Shown one piece after another: positions 1 to 10,267 of a stretch of 64,000 nucleotides of DNA. Under the pieces are notes generated by a model. That model searched no databases, had not been told where the DNA came from, and worked only from the letters and a program-made list of their open reading frames with translations. Source of the DNA: Ceratopteris richardii (taxonomy: Eukaryota; Streptophyta; Polypodiopsida; Polypodiales; Pteridaceae). The position numbers and the translations under genes are program-made. Location: positions 162,021,306-162,085,305 of the forward strand of contig CM035413.1 of assembly GCA_020310875.1 (NCBI GenBank). The letters are read 5' to 3'. The number at the start of each line of letters is the position of its first letter. Within the stretch, counting starts at the first letter, position 1.

Positions 1-18
1 ATCGAAGAAAGAAGGATC

Positions 19-3000
19 ATGGTACGAATGCCTAATAGAATAGCGAATGACGGACAAGTATATGATAACCGAGAGAAAACCAAGAAAATAATAGTAGCCA
101 TAGAAGGAGAAGAAGAAAAATGCACATACATAGGGCATGATTTGACGGAGGAAGAAGAAGAAGAACTAGTTGCCCTATTGCGCGAATATAGAGATGTTTT
201 TGCGTGGAGTTACAAAGATTTGAAAGGAGTAGATCCAGATATATGTTCTCATAGAATCCCTATGACTCCAGATGCAAAACCGACAAAACAAAAACCGTAC
301 ACGTATAATGATAACTACGCTGCGAAGATTAAAGAGGAGATAGATCGCTTGATAGAAGCAGGATTCATTTACGAAATTGAGCATACCGAATGGGTATCCC
401 CCATTGTGGTAGTGCCCAAGAAGAATGGAAAATTGCGTGTGTGTATTAACCTTAAAAAAGTTAATGCTGCCACGATTAGAGACAGTTATCCTCTTCCTAT
501 CACGGAACATCTATTGGAAAGAGTTGCGGGCAAGGAAGTTTACAGCTTTCTTGATGGATTTTCAGGCTATAATCAAGTAGCCATTGCTCCAGAAGACCAA
601 CACAAGACGGCTTTTGCCACTGAATGGGGCATATTTGCATTTCGTGTGATGCCATTTGGCTTAACAAATGCACCCGCCACTTTCCAGCGACTCATGTGTC
701 ATGTTTTTAAGGAATTCTTACGCAAGAGCTTGGAAGTTTATGTCGATGACTTATGTGCTCATTCAAATGTAAGACAGACACATATCCCAGAGTTAAGGCA
801 AATATTTGACAAATGTCGAGAATATCAGGTTTGTTTGAACCCAGAAAAGTGCGTTTTCATGGTCAGACAAGGCAAAATTCTAGGACACATTGTGTCAAAA
901 AATGGAATCTCTACGGATGAAGAAAAGGTGAAAGTAATTGCAGAATTACCTAGACCAACTAATGTGAAAGAGGTACAAGCATTTATGGGCCATTGCGGTT
1001 ATTATAGGAGATTCATACACATGTATGCAATCATAGCCAAGCCTTTGTACTCTCTTTTAACCAATTTCGAATGGACAGATGAATGTGAAAGTTCATTCAA
1101 TGAACTCAAACGACGCTTGTGCTCAGCACCTATATTGACAACCCCAGATTGGAGTAAGCCATTCCACGTACATGTGGATGCATCCAATTATGCCATAGGA
1201 TGTGTGTTAGCACAACCCACGAATGAAGGTAACATAGATCTCCCCATAGCTTACGCGAGCAGACAATTGAACGCAGCAGAAAGAAATTACACCACGACGG
1301 AACGAGAAGGATTAGGGATGATCTACGCAGTAAAGAAGTTTAGGCACTACTTGTTGGCCAACAAATTCAAGTTCTTTACGGATCATCAAGCCCTATTGTA
1401 CTTAGTCAACAAACCATGTAACACAGGACGATTGATACGTTGGTTTCTATTACTCATGGAGTATGATTTTGAAGTGGTAGTCAGGAAAGGAAAGACGCAT
1501 CTTAGAGCTGACCACCTTTCAAGATTAACCTCAGGAGAAGCTCCTCAAGGAGTAGCGGATGAATTACCAGATGCATACTTATTTAACCTTGAGATAGCAC
1601 CAGAATGGGCTAAACCTATAGTCCCTATTGTGACATACGGACCCAAGACTTCTAAGATAAAGATCAAAGAGGGAGAGATTACCAAGTCTCAGAGATACCA
1701 AATAATGGCAGGTAGCATATATAAACAGGATAATCAAAAGATTCTTGCTTGTTGTGTAGATGAATCAGAACATGCGAATTGGTTGCAATTAGCACACGTA
1801 GGTGCATTAAAGCAACATCATTCAAAACATCGAACATTACAGACTCTGCAGAGATTGGGAGTATATTGGCCTACGATGGAAGCAGATGTCTACAAGTTGT
1901 GTAAGGAATGCAATGTTTGTTGTGAAAGACCACCAGTAGAGCATGCTACATTATATCATGTGTCTCTCACACCAGACTGGAGTGAACCATTAGTGACATA
2001 CTTGAGGACGCACACATTCCCTCAAGGAATGACTTTAGCACGACAACGCAGTCTAGAGCAGGAAGCTCAAGATTATTCACTTATTGGCGATAACCTATAC
2101 AAAAGAGGACGAGATGGATATATAAGACAGTGCGTTCATGAAAGCAATTATCTGAGCATACTAGAGACTGCACACCAAGGTGTTGCAGGAGGTCACTTTG
2201 GACTAGATAGGATAGTCAAGGCCATTCTCTTTGCAGGATTATGGTGGCCCACTCTTCACATGGATGCTCATACCTATGTCAAGAGATGTGATGTGTGCCA
2301 AAGAACTCAGTTTCCTACTCGCAGAGATGAAATGCCATTGAAACCCATGATGGGCGGACGTGCATTTTCAAAGTGGGGTATAGACTTTGTAGGACCCATC
2401 AACCCCCCTGCAAAAGGTACACATGCGGAATACATTATTGTTGCTACAGATTATCTAACCAAATGGGTAGAGGCAAAAGCCACAAAAAAGAATGATGCTC
2501 ACACGACTGCAAAATTCTTATTTGAAAATGTCTTTACGAGATATGGATTGCCTATAGAGTTAGTGAGCGATCGAGGCACTCACTTTCTAAACCAATTCAT
2601 TGAATATTTGTTACAGGATTTTATGGTGATTCACAAGAAATCTGCACCATATCATCCTCAGGCCAATGGTCAGGCTGAAAGCACTAACAAGATACTTTGT
2701 AACGTACTGACGAAACTCGTGAACAACAAACGTTCAGATTGGGACAAACAGTTACACCACGCTGTTTGGGCATATCGAGTGGCCTACAAGACCGTACTCA
2801 ATGCAACTCCCTTTCAGATGGTTTTTGGTCAGAATGCAGTGCTTCCTTTGGACTTCTTGATACCGACCCTTAAGGTTGCACAAGAACGTCAGTGGACCGG
2901 CCATGAATTATCAGCGAGAATAATGGATTTGGAACGATTAGGAGAAACCAGGTTGAAAGCAGCAGCAGGAATATACGCAGCAAAGAAGCGACAGAAAGCA

Positions 3001-3807
3001 TATTTTGATGCACATGTGAAAGATAAAGGCTTAAAAGAAGGAGATTTAGTTCTAGTGTATACGCTGAAACAGCACGCTCGGAAGTTAGAAAAGCGAGGTT
3101 ATGGACCTATGATCATTAACAGACTTTCAACAAGTGGAGCAGTACAGTTAGCCACCTTAGAAGGAGATATAATGCCTAATTACATTAGTGGCTGTAGAGT
3201 CAGGTTATATCAAGAACCTTTTACTGAGGATATGCTTAGACGACTCACATTGGCAAAGAAGCGTAAGGAGGAAGAAAACAGAATACGAGCTGAAGCTCAG
3301 GTAGAAGCCATAGAACGCATTAAGCGCATGAGGCTAGGAAGACAAGGACTAGGGAGAGAACATTATAACCATCTGGAAACTACACCCAGATATCCCATGG
3401 CCATGTGTCAAGTAAAGTCAACCACTCATCCTAGTATAGTGGACAGGAGACCATTCATTACAGTTAGGCTAGAGCACGGAAACCCTTGCCAAGAAGTCAG
3501 GGCTTTAATTGACTCAGGTGCTACGACTAGTGCAATTAGATGGTCCCACTATAAGGATTCAGGAATAGAAATGCGGCCAATTGAGGCATACCTCATAGGC
3601 CTAGGAGGCATGGAAACCCCTTGCATGGGTGAGGTGGACCTTCCTATCCTCATTAAGGATGTGACCATGACAGTGAAGCTACTAGTGTGCCATGATGACG
3701 ACCTGATAGAACCCCTAATCCTTGGCCAAGATTGGCTATACGATCACTCAGTGGACCTAAATCTTAGACAAGGCTCCTTACAGATTGGAACCTTAGAGCA
3801 GAAGTGA
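19..3807 (+). CDS. pol: Gypsy A pol: RT, RNase H, doubled zinc module, integrase, C-terminal retropepsin-like domain
   Basis: An open frame of 1262 codons, its 5' end probably cut by the window. Visible parts: reverse transcriptase about residues 20-330 with VVPKKNGKLRVC, FSGYNQVAI and the catalytic YVDDL near 240; RNase H about 385-510 (HVDASNYAIG, TDHQALLYL, ADHLSR); a first HHCC-type zinc module about 590-635; a second about 718-760 (AHQGVAGGHFG ... CDVCQR); integrase core about 785-900 with D near 811, D near 851 (SDRGTHF) and E near 887 (GQAESTNK), the D35E spacing; a C-terminal integrase segment with KRGYGP near 1035; a basic linker; then a retropepsin-like domain about 1135-1255 with DSGATTS near 1165 and LILGQDWL. 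Gypsy elements normally carry protease before RT, so a protease after integrase is unusual. The frame looks whole as seen. Confidence 0.93.
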   Translation: MVRMPNRIANDGQVYDNREKTKKIIVAIEGEEEKCTYIGHDLTEEEEEELVALLREYRDVFAWSYKDLKGVDPDICSHRIPMTPDAKPTKQKPYTYNDNYAAKIKEEIDRLIEAGFIYEIEHTEWVSPIVVVPKKNGKLRVCINLKKVNAATIRDSYPLPITEHLLERVAGKEVYSFLDGFSGYNQVAIAPEDQHKTAFATEWGIFAFRVMPFGLTNAPATFQRLMCHVFKEFLRKSLEVYVDDLCAHSNVRQTHIPELRQIFDKCREYQVCLNPEKCVFMVRQGKILGHIVSKNGISTDEEKVKVIAELPRPTNVKEVQAFMGHCGYYRRFIHMYAIIAKPLYSLLTNFEWTDECESSFNELKRRLCSAPILTTPDWSKPFHVHVDASNYAIGCVLAQPTNEGNIDLPIAYASRQLNAAERNYTTTEREGLGMIYAVKKFRHYLLANKFKFFTDHQALLYLVNKPCNTGRLIRWFLLLMEYDFEVVVRKGKTHLRADHLSRLTSGEAPQGVADELPDAYLFNLEIAPEWAKPIVPIVTYGPKTSKIKIKEGEITKSQRYQIMAGSIYKQDNQKILACCVDESEHANWLQLAHVGALKQHHSKHRTLQTLQRLGVYWPTMEADVYKLCKECNVCCERPPVEHATLYHVSLTPDWSEPLVTYLRTHTFPQGMTLARQRSLEQEAQDYSLIGDNLYKRGRDGYIRQCVHESNYLSILETAHQGVAGGHFGLDRIVKAILFAGLWWPTLHMDAHTYVKRCDVCQRTQFPTRRDEMPLKPMMGGRAFSKWGIDFVGPINPPAKGTHAEYIIVATDYLTKWVEAKATKKNDAHTTAKFLFENVFTRYGLPIELVSDRGTHFLNQFIEYLLQDFMVIHKKSAPYHPQANGQAESTNKILCNVLTKLVNNKRSDWDKQLHHAVWAYRVAYKTVLNATPFQMVFGQNAVLPLDFLIPTLKVAQERQWTGHELSARIMDLERLGETRLKAAAGIYAAKKRQKAYFDAHVKDKGLKEGDLVLVYTLKQHARKLEKRGYGPMIINRLSTSGAVQLATLEGDIMPNYISGCRVRLYQEPFTEDMLRRLTLAKKRKEEENRIRAEAQVEAIERIKRMRLGRQGLGREHYNHLETTPRYPMAMCQVKSTTHPSIVDRRPFITVRLEHGNPCQEVRALIDSGATTSAIRWSHYKDSGIEMRPIEAYLIGLGGMETPCMGEVDLPILIKDVTMTVKLLVCHDDDLIEPLILGQDWLYDHSVDLNLRQGSLQIGTLEQK

Positions 3808-3810
3808 GTG

Positions 3811-4773
3811 ATACCGCTTGACTTCCCTAACGGCATTCCGCCTGAGGTGTGTAACCCTAGACCCTATGAAATACATGCGACGGAAGACCGGAAGATCTTT
3901 GATCAGCTCAGTCACGCTACGTCTACACCAACCCACTCAGGCTTGGCTATGGACAGTTGTCAATCAGAAGGACGACAGGAGATCTTCCCTGGGGCTTCCT
4001 GCAAACTAGAAGGGGCAGCTACCCAACCGCTAGGGCAGATGGACACAATCAGCGGTCAGGTGGGTTGCATCAGCGACCAAATGAGCACAACACCCTGCGG
4101 TGCTCATCCTTCCAAACTTGTTGCGGACTGGCCTAGATTAAAGTTAAAGAATGAATCACTTCCTAATGGGCAGGTCACGCAAGTGTTGGAACTCCCTTCT
4201 TTTCCAAAGCAGAGCGTCCATCCGACCTCTCAACCTCAACCACAACAGAGTCAACCACGACGAAGGAACCCAGACCGACGGCAGTATCAGAAGACACAAC
4301 AAGAGAAGCAGTCTAGGCCACCCAAAGGAAGCGGCACCAGACAAATATGGGTGCCAAAAGGACAAAAAGCACCGAAGAACTCCAACCAAGCAGAGATCGA
4401 CAAGAAAAAGGCAGGGCAGAAACAGAATCAGTATCCACCATCCCCTCGACCTTCTTCTACAGGTCCGAGCATTCGACAAATTTGGATCGCCAAGAAATAC
4501 CTTACCCATAGACACACACCCACGCAGATTTGGGTACCCAAACCATGTATCATAGCTCAACCCTTAAGCCATGTAATATATACCCCTCACAAATCTTTCC
4601 ACCCCTCAATACCACCACACCCGATACTACCTTTTGCCCCTCAGAAGAAACCCACCACCCACTCAAAGACTCTTAGGAACTGGATACCGAAGCGTGTCCA
4701 ACCGTCTTCCCCTAGCCCATTGTCTAACAAAACTACCCCCCGACTAACATACAACCTTGTAATAAATCACTAA
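3811..4773 (+). CDS. Post-pol ORF with IW[VI]PK repeats (element A)
   Basis: About 320 codons following pol closely. The product is hydrophilic, rich in Pro, Gln, Ser and Lys, with no recognised enzyme domain. Its striking feature is a short motif seen four times: RQIWVPKG, RQIWIAKK, TQIWVPKP and RNWIPKR, within roughly the last 210 residues. Related element B has the same motif in the same place after its own post-integrase protease, so it is kept in the family rather than chance. A similar W-V-P-K string occurs between gag and protease in some copia polyproteins, which could mean a nucleic-acid or structural-protein binding role; that is only an analogy. Function unknown. Confidence 0.7.
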   Translation: MPLDFPNGIPPEVCNPRPYEIHATEDRKIFDQLSHATSTPTHSGLAMDSCQSEGRQEIFPGASCKLEGAATQPLGQMDTISGQVGCISDQMSTTPCGAHPSKLVADWPRLKLKNESLPNGQVTQVLELPSFPKQSVHPTSQPQPQQSQPRRRNPDRRQYQKTQQEKQSRPPKGSGTRQIWVPKGQKAPKNSNQAEIDKKKAGQKQNQYPPSPRPSSTGPSIRQIWIAKKYLTHRHTPTQIWVPKPCIIAQPLSHVIYTPHKSFHPSIPPHPILPFAPQKKPTTHSKTLRNWIPKRVQPSSPSPLSNKTTPRLTYNLVINH

Positions 4774-5053
4774 CCTTTAAACCTTGCATAAATTCACCCA
4801 CCATCATCACACATCACTCATAATCTCATCTCATCAAGAAATGTATGCATAATCTGAAATGTGTAGGTGTCTAGAGACCTGCACTAGTGCTGCAAGAAGC
4901 ATTGCATCCATCACATCACAGCACTTGGCTACACGGGTTACGCATCAGTTATGGAAAGGGATTGCGGTCTCACTTTAATGGGATCATAATTAATTTCCAT
5001 GCTAATGTGTTAACCTTTTGTAGCAGATCTTTCTCATTAGCGCATCAGTCATC
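4774..5053 (+). other. Non-coding spacer with possible splice acceptor (element A)
   Basis: No convincing frame. The 3' end has a pyrimidine-rich run (aaccttttgtagcag, around 5011-5025) resembling a plant 3' splice site, shortly before the ATG at 5054. Some plant gypsy and copia elements with a third ORF are known to express it from a spliced RNA, so this is a candidate acceptor. No matching donor was identified. Confidence 0.35.
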
Positions 5054-6440
5054 ATGCAAACCGACGAAGGACCATCAGAAGTTGGCCCCAGCGTAGCTGC
5101 AGCGCCCCTCAATGTTTTACGAGCAGAATCCCACCCGACTGCTCCACCGCCAGAATTCCAAGGATTTCCAGGGCCCATGCCGATCGATAACCCACCTATG
5201 GGCTACACAGAAAAGATACACCGTAACTCTCACTGGTTTCAGGGACTTGCAGGACCCTTAGCGGACGCGGATTTTATATTTGAATCTAATTTGACGTTTG
5301 ATGACCGCACTTGGGGAAAATACCAATTCTTCTCCAGAGAGTTCGAAGGCCTACAGAACACTCAGGACTTAACTCATGTGTGGGCCAGAGCCGGCTTCAC
5401 GGAGTATTTCAGTGATCCTCTGCCCAAACCCGACTTTTATAGGTGTTATTATTTAATCACTACTTTGCTGGCCTCAGAGAATAAGGATATCCCAGGAACT
5501 TTTATTTTGCCTTCTTTAGTGGATGATCCACCTTACAAAAGATTTTATCTTTCGAAGGATTTAATCAGAGCTGCCATCAAGATTCATGGAACCCACACGC
5601 CCACAGATCGAGAAAGATTAATTCCAGACCCTATGAAACGTGGGGATGTCACTAAGTGGGAGGAGATCTCAGCAATTACACCTGAGCTGTCAAAGCCACT
5701 ACGGATATGCATGCAACATTTTGCATTCCCCGCTCAGGACAGATTCACCATGCCACATAAAAGAATATGGTTTGGATTGTACTTAGCATGTACGGGACCT
5801 CAGACTGTTGATCTGGCGAGCTAGATCATTGATCAAATGTATTTGGCACAACACAAATGGGAACGAAAGAAAGTGCTTAATGGATGTTGTGCGCTGACAA
5901 GAATTGTTTATATGTGCTTGGCTTATGACTTGCCAATTGAACGTGCATTAACAGGAGAAGAGCTGAAGGCATTCAAAGGAACGACGAAGAAAGCGAGGAA
6001 GCCCAGTAGAGCACGGGCAGGTAAGCGCATGAGAGGCACTATTCCTTGCCTTCAAGTGCCAGAGTCACCATCACCACAACCCTCTCCAGCACAATCACCG
6101 ACAGAAGCCGCTCCCACAGTACAACCTATTCGCATAAGGTTATCTAGACCAGTGGTCACGGAGGGCACTACTAGTACCGTTACACCTCAAGCAGCTACAA
6201 CCACAGAACCCACCACCACGACAGCAGAAGCTCCCACCACTATTGGTGCGGAAGCCTTTTCTTTCCCAATGCCACATATGGAGGTGGACCCAATACACAC
6301 CACTTTCGACTTCGAAATGCATGATGTGCTGACCAGCGACTTTCAGTACTCAGAAGGACAGATGTTCTCTCAAGAATATGAACGCCAGCTACCCTACCAC
6401 ACCGCGGGATCTGCCACAGGGACAAGTTGTGTCTAGCTCT
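5054..6440 (+). CDS. Element A third-ORF region: unknown globular domain then Pro/Thr-rich tail
   Basis: The region starts at ATG 5054 and encodes a roughly 250-residue domain with many conserved-looking aromatic and charged residues (for example WFQGLAGPL, FYRCYYLITTLL, FYLSKDLIRAAIKIHG, RIWFGLYLACTGPQ), then a basic stretch and a Pro/Thr/Ser-rich low-complexity tail. It sits after pol, where envelope-like or other extra ORFs lie in Athila-type and SIRE-type plant elements. I see no signal peptide or clear transmembrane segment, so envelope function is not supported. It vaguely resembles ORF1-like or 'putative plant transposon' proteins of Athila-type elements, but I cannot confirm a family. 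Broken, with very few breaks. Confidence 0.55.
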
Positions 6441-8490
6441 GATGACGAAAGAACAGTCACCCATGACGACGAAGGTGATGACGAAGCCAGCCAGGGCACT
6501 CACGAGTCCCAAGAACACGAACGGACAGATGGCCAAGGCCAACAAACCGATGCACACGGTGACACTAGCACGCATGAAGAGGAGACTTTCGAAGCAGCAG
6601 CTTACACGCTAGCAATCAAGAAATTATATCGAACGATGGAGAAAGTCTGGGCACGGAAGAAATTGACTGAAGAAGAGAGCCAGATCCTAATCGAACAAGA
6701 ACTCGTCTTCGGAGGATTTGAAGAAGTCTACATCAGAGGGTTTAGAGAACTGGTCCAATCCATCGGCCCGGTCGAAGCACTGAGATATTTACAAAGGAAG
6801 CCACTTCCCCAATATGACCCTCGCAGAATTCGCCTGTTATCGAAGCCCGGTGAATATATTCGAGTCCCGATAGGTGCTCAATCATCCCACCAGGCGCAAG
6901 ATGCACGCCTACGTCCGGAAAGATCCATCACCGAAGAAGCAATCCTAGTCGACTCCCCACCACGTACTACCGTTGTACATACTACCACTATCCTTGAAAT
7001 AGCATCCACACCATCTACTCCTCTCTCACCTCATGTTTCACCAATCCATCCTGTATCCCCAGCACACCCACCTGCTCCTCCCACATCCACACCAGTCCAC
7101 GGCAACATAGCCACAGCCTTTGCCCTGCCCATTCATGCCACCATGCCCGCACCCAACCCACCTCGTCTACATGTTAACCCCTTCATCCCTTCATCCTTCC
7201 CATCCTTTCCCCCACCTTTAAGACACCCTTTCACCTTTCTAACCCCACTAACCTTCTCACCAGTTTCACCTCCCCAACCCACTATAACCCCTATTTCCCC
7301 TTTTCACCAAGCTGCTCCAGCCATCCCCCCTGTAAATTACTCTACATTTGTAAATCCCGTCTTCACACCTACACAACCACCCACATACACACCGCTTTTC
7401 ACAGTCACCGCACTTGACACGTCCAATGACATGGACATCTCACCTTCCACCGCACCAGCACCCACTCCACTCACAGCACCATCATATTTAGGTACGTCAC
7501 AATTTTCCACGATCACCACTGCATCCACCTTCCCAACCCCATTCCCCATTCCCGCTGCATCTACTTCCACTACATCCTCACTTAGCACTCCATTACTATT
7601 ATCGCCAACCATAGACACTGCACTTCAACAAATGTTCACATGCATGACACAAGTACGAGATGAGTTCGCATCTCTTGGCAACAATTATCAACAGCTGCAG
7701 AGGACGACAAATGAATTACAGTCGCAGCTTAATTCATTATCAATCGAGAATGCCTCTTTAAATACGTGATACCAAGAACTAAGAGAGGCATATCATAAGC
7801 TAGAGCTAGAAAGTGAAGAGAAAACAAAAGACGCCACTCCTGATCTGAACAACCTGCTGCGAGCCCAGACAATTAGGAACGCGACGCTGACCAGGAATAT
7901 GGGCTTACTCAGAAGGCACCTAGCCGCAGCAAAAGAGGAGAACCAGAGACTCCAAGAGCAGAATAGAGAGAATTTGGAAGCGGCATTGGACCATCCAGAA
8001 CAACCTTTAAGTCCTAGCAGATTCAAGGCAATCCCATCCAAATCGATGCAGATGTTGCTAGAGGATCACGTGAGATTGCTAGAGGACTATGATTGAATGA
8101 ACGAAGAGCATCAGAAGTTAAAAGAAGATCACAAGTTACTACAGCTCAGAGAACCGGCACCACAACAAATACAAGTAGCAGCAGAAGTACCAGCACCTGT
8201 GGATCCCTCTCCTGCCCTCATAGAGGAACTCAACGCATTACGGGCCCAGGTAGCCACTCTCCAATCACGCATAGATGTATACGAAGCACCACCACGGCCA
8301 GACTCCCCACCGGAAATCCCAGCTGACGATGAGAACATAACCATTCCGGTGGAGGAAACGTTTGAAGAAGCATACGAGCCAATACCCATCTCAGGCGGAC
8401 GAGTCACGGCCGAAGGCCAGATGACCTATGAACTTCCTACCCCCGCGTGGATGAAAACGATTGAGGAACTTGGAACGACACATTGAGCCA
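6441..8490 (+). CDS. Element A third-ORF region: Pro/Ser/Thr-rich linker and coiled coil
   Basis: Coding-like DNA continuing the extra region of element A. The first part has a mixed helical segment (KLYRTMEKVWARKKL, EEVYIRGFRELVQSIG), followed by about 200 residues dominated by Pro, Ser and Thr (about 6950-7600). Then come heptad-like segments rich in Gln, Leu, Asn and Glu (about 7620-8270, e.g. QLQRTTNELQSQLNSLS), which predict coiled coil. Together these suggest a long structural or multimerising protein rather than an enzyme. Not all in one frame; a few breaks. No family recognised. Confidence 0.5.
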
Positions 8491-8509
8491 GAGTAGAGGC
8501 ACAGCTACA

Positions 8510-9550
8510 TGCCATGGCCATGATTGAAGAGAGAATCTTACAATCCCCCTTCTTTGCTCATTTGGCCCCCCGATGCTATATATCTGGGCATGAGCTGCAG
8601 TATAAACCGTACTTCATGTTAATGGCTGAATATCAGCTAGCTATAGAGAAAGAAACCGGCATGAAACCCACGCATGCTACACAATTCGAGCCGGCGGACT
8701 TGCCACCAAATGCGCAAAGAGGAGAGATCCATCAACCTGATTGGCGCAAGATCTACTCCAGAAGTACCCAGAAATGATGAGCACATGGGTGAAAGCACCT
8801 TTACATTTAAAGTATAATCCTTGCTGGGGACCAGTACCACGACGCCGCTCCTGGACAGCCTTCGCTATTAAGGTCCAAAACAATAGGCAGTGTCAGGATT
8901 GGCTGAATTACCCCTACTTCAAGCCGCCCACCGAGTTACCCACTGTTGGCTATATGATGGCTACAATCCGTCACTGGCTCCCTCGCCTGAAGCATATGGA
9001 TGATATCGCAGCACATATGACTGTCAAAATTTTTGACATGATGCAAATGATATTTAAAGTCTTCCGACACGTCAAGGCACCACATGTAAACACCCCGGGA
9101 TTTGAGCATGGTAACTTTGATCTAGTATATGACATGAGCACAACGCCATCGCTCCGGGTGTCTTATGCCTGGCACTGTAGAATAAAATACCTACCGGCGT
9201 GCTACAAGCAAACATTTGAAGAGATGTTCACCACCGGATTTTGGGAATACCATTCCGAGGTATTCATAAGCAGGCCCACACATTTATTGCAACTATTTGC
9301 CTGTGAGCGAATGGTGTATTCCACGCATTACAGACTCCCACCATCAGATGAACCACAACCAGTTAATTGGGAGAAACTCAAGGCTGATCTGGCCCGAGGC
9401 ATTCGAGTATCTGAGCACACCCTCGCTCACGACCTCCTACAAAACTACATCCGGCAGACCGCACAACAAGGTTCTGTCGAGGACGACAGAAGCGAGAGGG
9501 AGGGGGGTGTTGGAAGCAGCCAGAGGCACAGACGCCACGGAAGCATGTAA
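8510..9550 (+). CDS. Element A third-ORF region: C-terminal unknown domain
   Basis: Coding-like DNA for about 340 residues up to and slightly into the LTR. It is rich in Trp, Tyr, His and Met (YNPCWGPVPRRRSW, WLNYPYFKPPTEL, IRHWLPRLKHMDDIAAH, VSYAWHCRIKYLPACYKQ, GFWEYHSEVFISRP) and ends in a charged tail. Composition suggests a folded domain, unlike the preceding low-complexity part. The end of the frame lies inside the LTR, as 3' ORFs of retroelements sometimes do. No family recognised, and it is not gag, protease, RT or integrase. At least one break in this part. Confidence 0.5.
9494..9507 (+). other. Polypurine tract of element A
   Basis: The run gagagggagggggg lies directly before TGTTGGAAG, the start of the LTR. 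This is the expected place for the plus-strand primer of an LTR retrotransposon and fixes the LTR's left edge. Confidence 0.8.
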
Positions 9551-10260
9551 CGACGGAGCAGGGAGCCATTCGGATCAATTTTTCAAACAAATATGGTTCT
9601 TATTATTTCTTCAAACATCCAAAAGTGATTTTCATCACTCTTGTAACATATGTAATATAGACAAAATCCCATTTTCTAATTCATAGCTCCATTTTGTGCA
9701 AGCCGAGGAGTCCTCGAGCTTGAGGAGCTTAGGTAGAATGCACGTACCAATTTTCGTTATTTTTAGATACCGTTTACCCTTCCAAATAGCATCTAGGACC
9801 TATTTTTTAACTAGGCCGGTCACTAGATGTGAAACCGGTCAAAACTAGTCTAGAAACTATAAAAAGAGCTAGAGAGCTCATTTTTGAGGTTAGCTTGTTT
9901 GAGTAGAGAAGAGCTTAGAGCTATTTTAAACTTGTAAGAGTGTTCTTGAGTAATAGAATTGATTTCTCACCTTCCATTGTGTCTTGCTTGTCCCTTCGTA
10001 GTGTGTGTGTATGTGTGTGTGCATCTTTGTGCTTCTCACCTTCATTCTCACTTCATCTCACGTTCACGATCTTCATATCACTCCTATCTCTTCCGCGGAT
10101 TGACATTAAGGAGGTGAAGCTTCTTAACGTGGTTCTCACCATTGTGATAGAGCAACAATCTCACATTCACGATCTTCATATCACTCCTATCTCTTTTGCG
10201 GATTGACATTAAGGAGGTGGAGCTTTTTAATGTGGTTCTCACCATTGTGCTATAGCAACA
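9508..10260 (+). repeat. LTR shared by elements A and B (753 bp)
   Basis: It starts TGTTGGAAG right after a polypurine tract and ends TAGCAACA four to seven bases before a Tat/Athila-type primer site. It therefore serves as the 3' LTR of A and the 5' LTR of B. It contains a TATA box near 9858, a likely transcript start some 30 bases later, and a duplicated 103-bp 3' end. One LTR between two internal regions suggests recombination between LTRs of neighbouring copies. A second LTR for comparison is not in the window, so no age can be given. Confidence 0.8.
9858..9866 (+). promoter_or_regulatory. TATA box of the A/B LTR
   Basis: The sequence tataaaaag lies about 350 bases into the LTR and is followed by a region without further TATA-like strings. 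It is a typical plant pol II TATA box placed as expected at the U3/R border. Confidence 0.6.
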
Positions 10261-10262
10261 CC
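10057..10262 (+). repeat. Tandem duplication (2 x 103 bp) at the LTR end
   Basis: Two adjacent copies of a 103-bp unit beginning ctcac(g/a)ttcacgatcttc, at 10057-10159 and 10160-10262, differing at a handful of positions. Both end in ...caccattgtg(a/c)ta(g/t)agcaaca, so the terminal U5 sequence is present twice. Confidence 0.85.
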
Positions 10263-10267
10263 AAATT

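Larger units (their letters stand above)
1..9507 (+). mobile_element. Ty3/gypsy element A, internal region (5' part outside window)
   Basis: This is the internal part of a large gypsy-type LTR retrotransposon. In order it shows RT, RNase H, integrase, a retropepsin-like domain, a small IW[VI]PK-repeat ORF and about 4.5 kb of further coding-like DNA ending at a polypurine tract next to an LTR. The 5' LTR, gag and any upstream protease lie left of the window. From RT to the polypurine tract alone it covers 9.5 kb, long for a plant gypsy element. The order RT-RNaseH-INT defines Ty3/gypsy. The primer site beyond the LTR points to the Tat/Athila side of plant gypsy elements; this assignment is inference. 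Pol looks whole; the region after it has a handful of breaks. Confidence 0.9.

Noticed and set aside
5054-6440. Gag moved downstream of pol in the A/B family, since B shows no gag before its protease
   Set aside because: No capsid or zinc-knuckle motif seen there; B is reduced elsewhere, and A's upstream region is outside the window, so loss of gag in B is simpler.
5054-9550. Retroviral envelope gene in element A
   Set aside because: Position fits, but no signal peptide, fusion peptide or transmembrane helix could be seen.
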